DNA of 13,623 bases from NCBI GenBank assembly GCA_002308815.1, contig DBVX01000077.1, positions 5,988 to 19,610 on the forward strand. The letters are read 5' to 3'. The notes under the pieces were generated by a model. It searched no databases and was not told where the DNA came from. It saw nothing but the letters and a program-made list of their open reading frames with translations. A program made the position numbers and the translations under genes. Of this stretch, positions 1 through 6,984 are shown piece after piece. This stretch comes from Bacteroidales bacterium UBA1253. Its GTDB lineage: Bacteria > Bacteroidota > Bacteroidia > Bacteroidales > Paludibacteraceae. Positions within the stretch are counted from its first letter, which is position 1, and each line of letters starts with the position of its first letter.

Positions 1-1406
1 TCAATGTTGCGCGCCGCGCCGAAGAAGCGTTTGGGCTTGTGGAGAGCCTGTGCCTCCACACCGCCTGACAGCACCTTTCCGCTGGCGGGCGCGACCGTGT
101 TGTAGGCACGCGCGAGACGTGTGATGGAATCGAGCAGGATGACCACATCGTGTCCGCTCTCCACCAGGCGTTTGGCTTTCTCATGGACGATATTAGCCAC
201 CTTGACGTGGTTCTCGGCAGGCTCGTCAAACGTGGAGGCGATGACCTCGGCGTTCACCGAACGCGCCATATCCGTCACCTCCTCGGGACGCTCGTCAATG
301 AGCAGCACAATCATGTAAACTTCGGGGTGGTTGGCGGCAATGGCGTTGGCTATCTCCTTCAGCAGAACCGTCTTACCTGTTTTCGGCTGCGCGACAATCA
401 GCCCGCGCTGTCCTTTACCGATGGGTGCGAAAAGGTCGATGATACGGATGCTCAACGGGTCGCTCCTGTCGCCCTTGCAAAGCCGGAACTTCTCATCGGG
501 GAACAACGGGGTCAGGTTCTCGAAGGCCGTCCGTGACTTGGCTCTCTCGGGAGCCAGGCCGTTGATGCGAATCACCTTGTCCATCGGGAAATACTTGTCG
601 GCATCGCGGTTGGCGCGTATGGTACATTCCACCGTGTCGCCGGGTTTGAGTCCGTACTGCCGTATCTGTTGTCCGCTGACATACACGTCATCCGGCGAAG
701 ACAGATAGTTGTAATCCGCCGAGCGCAGGAAGCCGTAGCCATCGGGAGCGCACTCAAGCGTTCCCATCGCCACCACTTTCTCGCCGAAATCCACCATCTG
801 GTTCTGATTCTGGTTGGGCTGGTTGGACTGATTCCGATCCTTCTTCTGCTGTTGCTTCTGATTCTGGTCAGGATTGGGCTGTGCAGCGTTCTCCTTCGTC
901 TCAAGCACTTCCACTTTTTCCTTCGGTGTATCCTGTTTCTTCTTCTCCTGTTTTATTTCCACAGGCGGTACAACGGGAGCCGCCTCGCCAAGAGGAAGGT
1001 CAAGGATCAACTCGTTCGTCTGCTTGTCCGTCTCTTTCGACTTGGTCCTGCGTTTCCTCGTCGGCTTGGCTTCGGGTACCACAGGCTGCGGTTCCTCTTT
1101 CGCCGTCTCCTCAAGCGAGGTGGTATTGACCGCCGCCAGCACCTGGTCGGCCTTGGTGTTCTGGATATCCACTTTCTCAGGATCGCGTTTGACGCGTTTG
1201 CGCTCCCGCTTTTCCTGTTTTGGAACTTGTCCGTTCTTTTTACGTTGGTCAGGCATAGCAGCCTGCAGCTCCGCCTGTGCGTCCAGAATATCATATACAA
1301 GGGTCATCGGATCTTTCGTCAGACCGACACGCACATCCATCTGACGTGCAATCTCTTTCAGTTCATCAAATGACAACGACTCTAATGTCTTCTTTTCGTA
1401 TAACAT
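1..1406 (-). CDS. rho: Transcription termination factor Rho (C-terminus beyond window)
   Basis: Hexameric RNA-dependent ATPase that terminates transcription. The frame opens at an ATG (1406-1404) and stays open to the window edge, giving 468 codons with the C-terminus missing. Visible in order: a helical N-terminal Rho domain (about 1-50, containing [13 protein letters not shown]); a charged, low-complexity stretch (about 50-205) that ends Gln/Asn-rich (QPNQNQNQ); the cold-shock-type RNA-binding domain (about 210-265, [14 protein letters not shown]); then the RecA-like ATPase with Walker A PKTGKT (about 341-346), Walker [13 protein letters not shown] (about 420-431) and [13 protein letters not shown] at the edge. 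The disordered insert makes the part before the RNA-binding domain far longer than in E. coli Rho; such inserts are known in Bacteroidota. The gene starts 27 bp after yidC with no visible terminator between, so co-transcription is likely. The family call is certain. Confidence 0.97.
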   Translation of the reverse strand, partial: MLYEKKTLESLSFDELKEIARQMDVRVGLTKDPMTLVYDILDAQAELQAAMPDQRKKNGQVPKQEKRERKRVKRDPEKVDIQNTKADQVLAAVNTTSLEETAKEEPQPVVPEAKPTRKRRTKSKETDKQTNELILDLPLGEAAPVVPPVEIKQEKKKQDTPKEKVEVLETKENAAQPNPDQNQKQQQKKDRNQSNQPNQNQNQMVDFGEKVVAMGTLECAPDGYGFLRSADYNYLSSPDDVYVSGQQIRQYGLKPGDTVECTIRANRDADKYFPMDKVIRINGLAPERAKSRTAFENLTPLFPDEKFRLCKGDRSDPLSIRIIDLFAPIGKGQRGLIVAQPKTGKTVLLKEIANAIAANHPEVYMIVLLIDERPEEVTDMARSVNAEVIASTFDEPAENHVKVANIVHEKAKRLVESGHDVVILLDSITRLARAYNTVAPASGKVLSGGVEAQALHKPKRFFGAARNI

Positions 1407-1433
1407 ACTGTAAAATCCATTTCATTAAGTTGC

Positions 1434-3365
1434 TTATCTGTATTTCTTTGCCTGCTGTTTGGCTTGTTCGCGCGCGAGACGCTGCTGCTCCTGCTGCATC
1501 TTCTCCAATCGTGCCATCAGACCGGACTTTGGCTTGGAGGCGCGTTTCTTGGCGTTCTCCTCCATCTGCGCGAGCAGTTTCTTGTCGTCAACCGACCAGC
1601 GGAAAATCATCGTCTGCAAAATGGTGATGCCCAGCGAGATGGTGTAGTAGAAACTCAGACCCGCCGCATAGTCGTTGAAGATGAAAAGGAACATCAGCGG
1701 CATGAGGTACATCATCCATTTCATAAATTTCATATTCGGGTCAGTGTTCTGCTGCTGCATCGTGATGAACGTGTAACCGAAGTTAGCCACAGTCATAATC
1801 AGGCAGAAGAGCGACAGGTGGTCACCAAAGAGCGGAATGGGCGTTGACCAAGTGAGGATGGCATCGTAGGTGGAGAGATCCTCCGCCCACCAGAGCGACT
1901 GTCCGCGCAGCTCGATGGCGGTCGGGAAGAACCAGAACATAGCCATCAGCACGGGGAACTGGAAGAGCATCGGCAGACAGCCCGACATCGGACTCACTCC
2001 CGCACGGCTGTAAAGAGCCATTACCGCCTGCTGGCGCTCCTGCATCTTCTCCGCCGGGTACTTGGCGTTGATCTCGTCAATCTGCGGCTTGAGAACGCGC
2101 ATCTTGGCGGACGAGCGGTAGGACGCGAACACAAACGGCAGGATGATAATCTTGATAACCAGTGTGAGCAACAAGATGACGATACCTATATGCAGTTTCC
2201 ACCCCATAAAGATGTCGAACATCGGAATGACCAGAATCTTGTTGATCCACGACACGATTTTCCATCCTAACGGCACCAGTTCCTTGAGGTGCAGTTTCTG
2301 CTCGTCGGGCAGATCGTTGTCGTATGCCTTGAGCGTGTTGTAGTGGTTCGGACCAAAATACCAGCGGAAAGCGGTAGTGTTCTGTCCCGTGAGATCAAAA
2401 TCCACAGACGCCTTGGTGTCGTACTGCTTGACATAGCCCGAATAGGAGTCCATCGGCGCGGACTCGAACTCGGCGGAGGTGAGGGCGTTGTCAGCAATGA
2501 GGACGGTGGAGAAGAACTGATCCTTGTAGCCGATCCAGCGGATGCGTGCCGTCTCACGCTTTGTGTCGTGTTTCTGCTCGCTCAATTCCTCCATATCGCC
2601 GCCCGTGAGCATATACTGCAGGCGTGCGTACCGCTCCTCGAACTTGCGTCCGCGCTCCTGCTGGGGTATCAGCTGCCGCCATCTCATCTCGAGCGAGTTG
2701 ACATTCTGCGCAAGCACCATCTGCGCGTTGTGAGGCACGATGACGAAATCCACCAGATAGTCATCCTGCATCAGCGTATAGATGAAATCGATATACGCAT
2801 CCTCCCCGGTTGTGAGCAGACGCATCGTAACTGTCTGCTTTTCCTCCGTTTGTCCCTCCGCAACGGGTACGAAATAGAGCTGGTCGGTGGAGAGGATGCG
2901 GTTGTTCGCCGTGATGAGCGTGAAGGCGAGCGATGCCTCGTCCGAACGGAAGAGACAGAGGGGGTTCACGGTGTCGCCGTAAGCCTTGTACTCTTTGAGT
3001 TCGGCTCGTTCGATACGTCCGCCCCGGTTGGCGATGTGAAGGCGTATCTTGCTGTTCTCCAGTACGGTGGTTCGTTCCTCGCCCTGTGCGGCGGGGGCGA
3101 ACGCTCCGTAGGTGGCGGCGATGCGATCCTGCAGAGCCTGCTGTGTTTCCACCACCGACCCGGCGGACTGATTCTCCTCTTGTACCTGCGCGCTGATTTC
3201 GGCGGAGAGTTGCTGCGCCTCCGCCTCCAACTGTTGGGCGACACGGATACTGTCCTGAATACGCTGCCGCTCCGCCATCTCCTCGGCGGACGGACGGTTC
3301 AGCATCGAGAATCCTACGATAATTGCGGCTATCAACAGAAAGCCGATCCAAGTGTTCTTATCCAT
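1434..3365 (-). CDS. yidC: Membrane protein insertase YidC
   Basis: Inserts and folds inner-membrane proteins, alone or with SecYEG. The product is 643 aa, starts at ATG, and has the Gram-negative YidC layout. TM1 lies at about 6-22. A large periplasmic domain covers about 50-385. The conserved insertase core has hydrophobic spans at about 391-412, 464-480, 519-536, 548-564 and 569-588. The family signature YRSSAKMRVLKPQI follows TM2, and Lys405 aligns with the groove Arg366 of E. coli YidC. The C-terminal tail (about 605-643) is rich in Lys, Arg and Gln, a feature that in other YidC/Oxa1 proteins contacts ribosomes. Residues 25-80 are Gln/Glu-rich, probably a flexible or coiled linker. It lies 76 bp after folA, and rho follows 27 bp later. 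Confidence 0.97.
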   Translation of the reverse strand: MDKNTWIGFLLIAAIIVGFSMLNRPSAEEMAERQRIQDSIRVAQQLEAEAQQLSAEISAQVQEENQSAGSVVETQQALQDRIAATYGAFAPAAQGEERTTVLENSKIRLHIANRGGRIERAELKEYKAYGDTVNPLCLFRSDEASLAFTLITANNRILSTDQLYFVPVAEGQTEEKQTVTMRLLTTGEDAYIDFIYTLMQDDYLVDFVIVPHNAQMVLAQNVNSLEMRWRQLIPQQERGRKFEERYARLQYMLTGGDMEELSEQKHDTKRETARIRWIGYKDQFFSTVLIADNALTSAEFESAPMDSYSGYVKQYDTKASVDFDLTGQNTTAFRWYFGPNHYNTLKAYDNDLPDEQKLHLKELVPLGWKIVSWINKILVIPMFDIFMGWKLHIGIVILLLTLVIKIIILPFVFASYRSSAKMRVLKPQIDEINAKYPAEKMQERQQAVMALYSRAGVSPMSGCLPMLFQFPVLMAMFWFFPTAIELRGQSLWWAEDLSTYDAILTWSTPIPLFGDHLSLFCLIMTVANFGYTFITMQQQNTDPNMKFMKWMMYLMPLMFLFIFNDYAAGLSFYYTISLGITILQTMIFRWSVDDKKLLAQMEENAKKRASKPKSGLMARLEKMQQEQQRLAREQAKQQAKKYR

Positions 3366-3407
3366 TGTGGGAGTATTATGTTTGCGATGATATTTTCTTT
3401 GACATAG

Positions 3408-3430
3408 TGCTTGTTACCCGGCAGCAAGCA
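3408..3430 (-). other. Hairpin between folA and yidC
   Basis: Forward-strand arms TGCTTGTT (3408-3415) and AGCAAGCA (3423-3430) form an 8-bp stem, with one pair that is not Watson-Crick, around a 7-nt loop. It lies after the folA stop and before the yidC start. No T-tract follows it on the transcribed strand, so it does not look like a full intrinsic terminator. It could be an RNA processing or stability element, or chance. Confidence 0.3.
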
Positions 3431-3441
3431 GTGTACTGGAA

Positions 3442-4020
3442 TCATTTACCCCTTCTGTATTCTTCAAACGAGTAGTCATACCGGTTCTTGTCATCAGCGG
3501 GGAAGGTTTCACGGGAAACGAGTTGCCATTGGGAATAATCAATGGCGGGAAAGAAGGTGTCCGCATCGGGGAAAGTATGGTGGATTCGGGTGATGTACAA
3601 GCGGTTCGTGTAAGGTAACAATTGTTCGTAAACCTGACCGCCTCCAATGATGAAGATTTCGTTGTCGGGGATTATCGGAGTGGTCGGAACAGTCGGAGAG
3701 TTAGGAGAGTTAGGAGAGGTTGGAGAGTTCGGAGTATTCGGAGTATTCAGAGCATTCGGATTATTCAAATTGAGGATTTCATCCACACTTCTCACCACTT
3801 CCGCGCCTTCAAACAATGCCGCATCCTGACGGGTAAGGACTATATTGCGGCGGTTAGGCAGCGGGCGGCGCGGCAGGGACAGATAGGTACGGCTTCCCAT
3901 CACGACCGTATGACCGGTGGTGAGTGCCTTGAAATGCCGTAAATCAGCCGACAAATGGCAGAGGAGGTTACCTTCTTTGCCGATGGCATTCTGGTCGTCT
4001 ATTGCAACGATTAGATTCAA
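3442..4020 (-). CDS. folA: Dihydrofolate reductase with Asn/Pro-rich repeat insert
   Basis: Reduces 7,8-dihydrofolate to tetrahydrofolate with NADPH, recycling what ThyA produces. The product is 192 aa against about 160 for typical bacterial DHFR. Landmarks: VAIDDQNAIGKEGNLL at the N-terminus, Asp26 (E. coli Asp27), Phe30, TVVMGSRTYLSLPRRPLPNRRN in the cofactor region, and IFIIGGGQVYEQLLP. The extra length is a 33-residue run of NTP/NSP-like triplets (roughly residues 85-117) between helix SVDEIL and the IFIIGGG strand, a surface loop in known structures. Residue 21 is Cys (codon TGC) where nearly all DHFRs have Trp (E. coli Trp22). The start is TTG at 4020-4018: an in-frame TAA lies three codons upstream and no ATG or GTG fits the conserved N-terminus. 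It follows thyA by 47 bp. Whether activity or trimethoprim sensitivity is normal cannot be read from sequence. Confidence 0.93.
   Translation of the reverse strand: MNLIVAIDDQNAIGKEGNLLCHLSADLRHFKALTTGHTVVMGSRTYLSLPRRPLPNRRNIVLTRQDAALFEGAEVVRSVDEILNLNNPNALNTPNTPNSPTSPNSPNSPTVPTTPIIPDNEIFIIGGGQVYEQLLPYTNRLYITRIHHTFPDADTFFPAIDYSQWQLVSRETFPADDKNRYDYSFEEYRRGK
3668..3766 (-). repeat. 9-bp tandem repeat (11 units) inside folA
   Basis: Eleven consecutive 9-bp units fill 99 bp. Forward-strand forms include GGAGAGTTA (twice in a row), GGAGAGGTT, GGAGAGTTC and GGAGTATTC (twice in a row), with more diverged units at both ends (GGGATTATC, GGATTATTC). In the folA frame each unit encodes one triplet: NNP, NAL, NTP, NTP, NSP, TSP, NSP, NSP, TVP, TTP, IIP. 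Because the unit is a multiple of three, gain or loss of units keeps the reading frame. Identical neighbours in the centre and diverged edges suggest growth by slippage or unequal exchange. Confidence 0.93.
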
Positions 4021-4067
4021 GAAACAGTGTTATTTAAGGATTTATGGATTGGAAGATTCAAAGATTA

Positions 4068-4862
4068 TTACACAGACACCACTCCGGCTATATGCGGATG
4101 CGGGTCATAGTTAATAAGATGAAAATCTTCGTATTCAAACGAAAAAAGGTCTTTCTTTTCGGGGTTAATCTGCATTGTTGGCAGCGGACGCGGTTCGCGG
4201 GTGAGCTGGAGGCGCACTTGGTCAAGGTGGTTGAGGTAGATATGCGCGTCACCTAACGTATGGACAAAGTCGCCTGTCTGCAAACCTGTCACCTGCGCCA
4301 TCATCTGAAGCAGCAGCGCGTATGAGGCTATGTTAAAAGGCACTCCGAGGAACACATCCGCACTGCGCTGGTAGAGTTGGAGGCTCAATCTGCCGTCCGC
4401 CACATAGAACTGGAACAGGCAGTGGCAGGGCGGCAATGCCATCGCATCCACCTGCGCGGGATTCCACGCGCTGACCATCATACGCCGCGAATCAGGGTTA
4501 TTCCTGATTTGCTCCAGCACATTCTTTATCTGGTCAATCGTGCCGCCGTCATAGTCTTTCCATCTGCGCCATTGCTCGCCATAGACGGGTCCCAGTTCAC
4601 CGTCCGCGTCCGCCCATTCGTTCCATATCCGCACCCCGTGTTCCTGCAGGTAACGCACATTGGTGTTTCCTTGCAGAAACCACAGCAGTTCGTAGATGAT
4701 GCTCTTGAGGTGCAGTTTCTTGGTCGTCAAAAGCGGAAAACCGTCCGCCATCGGAAAACGCATCTGCCAACCGAAAACAGACACAGTACCTGTTCCCGTC
4801 CGGTCATGCTTGACGGTTCCGTGGTCAAGGATATGTTGGCAAAGGTCTAAATACTGACGCAT
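4068..4862 (-). CDS. thyA: Thymidylate synthase
   Basis: Converts dUMP to dTMP using 5,10-methylene-tetrahydrofolate, which leaves as dihydrofolate for the adjacent DHFR. The product is 264 aa, the same length as E. coli ThyA. Landmarks are Arg21 in DRTGTGT (phosphate binding), [14 protein letters not shown]-like [15 protein letters not shown], the catalytic Cys146 in [36 protein letters not shown], and the C-terminal GYDPHP-like [10 protein letters not shown]. The open frame extends 19 codons further upstream into the methyltransferase gene, but the conserved N-terminus MRQYLDL and family length fix the start at the ATG at 4862-4860. It begins 11 bp after the methyltransferase stop, so it probably shares a transcript with the restriction-modification genes, and folA follows 47 bp later. 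Confidence 0.98.
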   Translation of the reverse strand: MRQYLDLCQHILDHGTVKHDRTGTGTVSVFGWQMRFPMADGFPLLTTKKLHLKSIIYELLWFLQGNTNVRYLQEHGVRIWNEWADADGELGPVYGEQWRRWKDYDGGTIDQIKNVLEQIRNNPDSRRMMVSAWNPAQVDAMALPPCHCLFQFYVADGRLSLQLYQRSADVFLGVPFNIASYALLLQMMAQVTGLQTGDFVHTLGDAHIYLNHLDQVRLQLTREPRPLPTMQINPEKKDLFSFEYEDFHLINYDPHPHIAGVVSV

Positions 4863-4873
4863 AGTAACACTTT

Positions 4874-6232
4874 CTATAAGACTGCTATCCGTTTTGAAAA
4901 GTCTGGCAGAATGTTCCAAAACGAGAATTGTTGCTGCCTGTTTGCTTTTCTTACCATACCATTTGCTGTTCGGATAACTTCTTCAGCCGAAATAGGCTCT
5001 TGGTTAACAACTTCTATATCATTAAACAACCTTATCAGGGATCTGCCGACAGCGTGTGCTAAATTCACGGGAACAGCATTGCCTATTTGTTTGTATTGGT
5101 CTGACATACTGCCGGAAAACCGCCAATCATCAGGGAACGTTTGGATTCGTGCATATTCGCGTATGGTCAGGGGTCTTGTTTCTAACGGATGACAACGTTC
5201 AGTTTGTTTTTGTGCAGGTGCGCAAGTAAGCGTAAGCGATGGTTCGTCCAGACTGAGTCTCCTTGCCATCCCTGTCTTTCCGCCTTCAAGGAGGAAACTG
5301 CCCCCAAGGTATTCCTTTTGAACATTAAAAGGCAGATTGCGCCAATCACCGCCTTGGGGAACCAAATCCAAAACCTTTCGCTTTTTGTCCGGATAGGTTT
5401 GCCCCTCTGACGAAGGGACATCTGTTTCATACAAAACTCCTTGATAAAAAGCATCATGCAGGGTCATTATCCGACTATATGGGGCCGGATAACTGAAATG
5501 TACTTTAGGAGCGATGTCATTACGGACAGCCACCATAATCAGTCTTTCTCTTTTCTGCGGAACCTGATACATAATGGCTTTCAGGATACGAGGCGTGATA
5601 AGCGTATAACCCAATTCATCAATTGCTTGTTTGATTATTTCGATTGTCTTTCCTCCGTCATGCGAAAGCAAGCCCTTCACATTTTCGCACATAAAGACTT
5701 TGGGTTGTATCTCCTTTACTGCCCTGGCTAATTCAAAGAATAGCGTGCCTCGTGTATCTTCCAGTCCTTTCCCTTTTCCTGCGTAAGAAAATGCCTGACA
5801 AGGGAATCCGCCGGATAAAAAATCAACTTCCCCTTTTAACGGAGAAAAATCAACTTGGCGAATGTCTTTTTCCAATACATTCCAATCGGGACGATTCAAT
5901 CGAAGTGTTTGCGCGGCTTGATGGTCAATTTCATTGAGTAGTACGTGCTTGAATCCGGCTTTTTCCATACCTAATGCCAAGCCGCCTGCGCCTGCAAACA
6001 ACTCAACCGATGTAAATTCCCGAACCGGGATTACTTGATTTTCTTCTTCCCATTTTCCTGACTGCATCGCCGCTATTTCAGGAATATCAATGATGTCTTG
6101 CGCGGCAAAGTATGCATGTCCGTTTTCCTGTTTGGTAGGTTTATATACACCTCCGGCTATCCATTTTTGGATAGTTGCGTTACTGACAGAAAGAATGTCC
6201 GCCAAATGTGTATCCTTAATAAATTCCTGCAT
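4874..6232 (-). CDS. C5-cytosine DNA methyltransferase with N-terminal HTH, predicted GGNCC
   Basis: Transfers methyl from S-adenosylmethionine to C5 of cytosine, protecting DNA from the endonuclease encoded just upstream. The product is 452 aa. Residues 1-55 form a MerR/excisionase-like helix-turn-helix ([20 protein letters not shown], then [13 protein letters not shown]). The catalytic core starts near 73: motif [14 protein letters not shown] (77-89), motif [11 protein letters not shown] with catalytic Cys145, motif VI ENV (183-185), motif VIII QKRERLI (226-232), a target-recognition region (about 265-350, including [10 protein letters not shown]), motif IX around [18 protein letters not shown] (353-370), and motif [10 protein letters not shown] (382-390). 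All key motifs are intact. It starts 2 bp after the endonuclease stop. It is AT-richer than neighbouring housekeeping genes, suggesting transfer. GGNCC specificity is inferred from the partner endonuclease family, not proven; HTH-bearing methyltransferases such as M.SsoII and M.EcoRII repress their own promoters. Confidence 0.93.
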   Translation of the reverse strand: MQEFIKDTHLADILSVSNATIQKWIAGGVYKPTKQENGHAYFAAQDIIDIPEIAAMQSGKWEEENQVIPVREFTSVELFAGAGGLALGMEKAGFKHVLLNEIDHQAAQTLRLNRPDWNVLEKDIRQVDFSPLKGEVDFLSGGFPCQAFSYAGKGKGLEDTRGTLFFELARAVKEIQPKVFMCENVKGLLSHDGGKTIEIIKQAIDELGYTLITPRILKAIMYQVPQKRERLIMVAVRNDIAPKVHFSYPAPYSRIMTLHDAFYQGVLYETDVPSSEGQTYPDKKRKVLDLVPQGGDWRNLPFNVQKEYLGGSFLLEGGKTGMARRLSLDEPSLTLTCAPAQKQTERCHPLETRPLTIREYARIQTFPDDWRFSGSMSDQYKQIGNAVPVNLAHAVGRSLIRLFNDIEVVNQEPISAEEVIRTANGMVRKANRQQQFSFWNILPDFSKRIAVL

Positions 6233-6234
6233 TG

Positions 6235-6972
6235 TCAGAATTCGGAAAAACCGTCATATTTCTTAAACGCCAGAAGATACAGACTTCTCATCGTTTCGGG
6301 AGACAACTGTTTCAGTTCGTCATACACTTTATTTTCAAGTTGTCCGCAATGTAATTCCTCTACTACATCATCCAATATATCTGGTAAAGCTTTGCATAAA
6401 CGGAAAAACGCCGTTTCATCTCCAAATACTATCCCATAAAACTTATCCATTGAAACCCGTCGGATGCGATTGTGTTCAAAAGGAACACCATCCACCCGGG
6501 CGTGCCACGGTTCATTACCTGATTTTTTAGCAATTGTCTCAACCAACATACAGACAGCCTTATCATCCTTCAACAATTGATCCTGCATCTTCATGTATGT
6601 CTTTTGGGAAGACGCATCATTCATTGTATTGTGCTTGTTCTTCAATTCACAATAAATGTGTTGTTGTCGGTTGACCACATCAAAACCCTTTTCTGGGACT
6701 TCCCAGCCGTTGCCTGCATAACGGAATATGTTTTGATGGAAATAACCGATATGATTTGTATTCCCCTTGTCAATTTGTCTGATACATTCCGCTTCGATAA
6801 TATCCTCAAAAGACTTGCCATAAACCTTGGTATCGAAAGTCAGTTTGATAGGATCAATGACATTCTGATTGAATTGCTTAAGGTCAATAAAAGTCTTGTA
6901 CTTTGCCACGGTTTCCCGAACATGATTGTATATGTCCTGATCGGATATAAAACCTAAATTGTAGTTTCTCAT
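6235..6972 (-). CDS. Type II restriction endonuclease, Eco47II/Sau96I family (predicted GGNCC)
   Basis: Predicted type II endonuclease of the Eco47II/Sau96I family, whose characterised members cut GGNCC. The product is 245 aa, close to the family size. Recognisable conserved stretches are IDPIKLTFDTKVYGKS (about 40-54), NTNHIGYFHQNIFRY (71-85), the PD-(D/E)xK-type site with Asp98 in GFDVV and Glu109/Lys111 in YCELKNKHNTMN, SSQKTYMKMQ (121-130), and RIRRVSMDKFYGIVFGD (169-185). The frame is complete with an ATG start and no visible disruption, so it is probably active. It starts 12 bp after the porE stop, and the methyltransferase follows 2 bp after its own stop, giving an R-then-M operon. One sampled 60-base stretch (6601-6660) is about 35% GC against about 55% in porE (8041-8100), a sign of foreign origin. 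I recognised the family from memory of its motifs. Confidence 0.88.
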   Translation of the reverse strand: MRNYNLGFISDQDIYNHVRETVAKYKTFIDLKQFNQNVIDPIKLTFDTKVYGKSFEDIIEAECIRQIDKGNTNHIGYFHQNIFRYAGNGWEVPEKGFDVVNRQQHIYCELKNKHNTMNDASSQKTYMKMQDQLLKDDKAVCMLVETIAKKSGNEPWHARVDGVPFEHNRIRRVSMDKFYGIVFGDETAFFRLCKALPDILDDVVEELHCGQLENKVYDELKQLSPETMRSLYLLAFKKYDGFSEF

Positions 6973-6984
6973 TACGCGTATAAT

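Noticed and set aside
2289..3407. Long plus-strand frame (372 codons) opposite yidC
   Set aside because: It lies fully across the yidC region, has no recognisable domain, and is explained by codon bias of the real minus-strand gene. The same holds for plus-strand frames at 669-1373, 8128-8835 and 9428-10225.
3668..3766. Tandem repeats as a CRISPR array
   Set aside because: Units are 9 bp with no spacers, sit inside a coding frame and encode regular amino-acid triplets.
4059..4066. AATCTTTG on the minus strand as a folA promoter
   Set aside because: It deviates from TAnnTTTG at the first base, has no TTTG about 20 bp upstream, and overlaps the preceding thyA stop region.
4863..4919. N-terminal extension of thyA by 19 codons
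   Set aside because: It overlaps the methyltransferase stop, starts at a non-ATG codon, and exceeds the family length; the ATG at 4862 gives exactly 264 residues.
4863..6984. Direct repeats flanking the restriction cassette
   Set aside because: The 11-bp and 12-bp junctions (4863-4873 and 6973-6984) share no repeat that I can see, so no target-site duplication is claimed.
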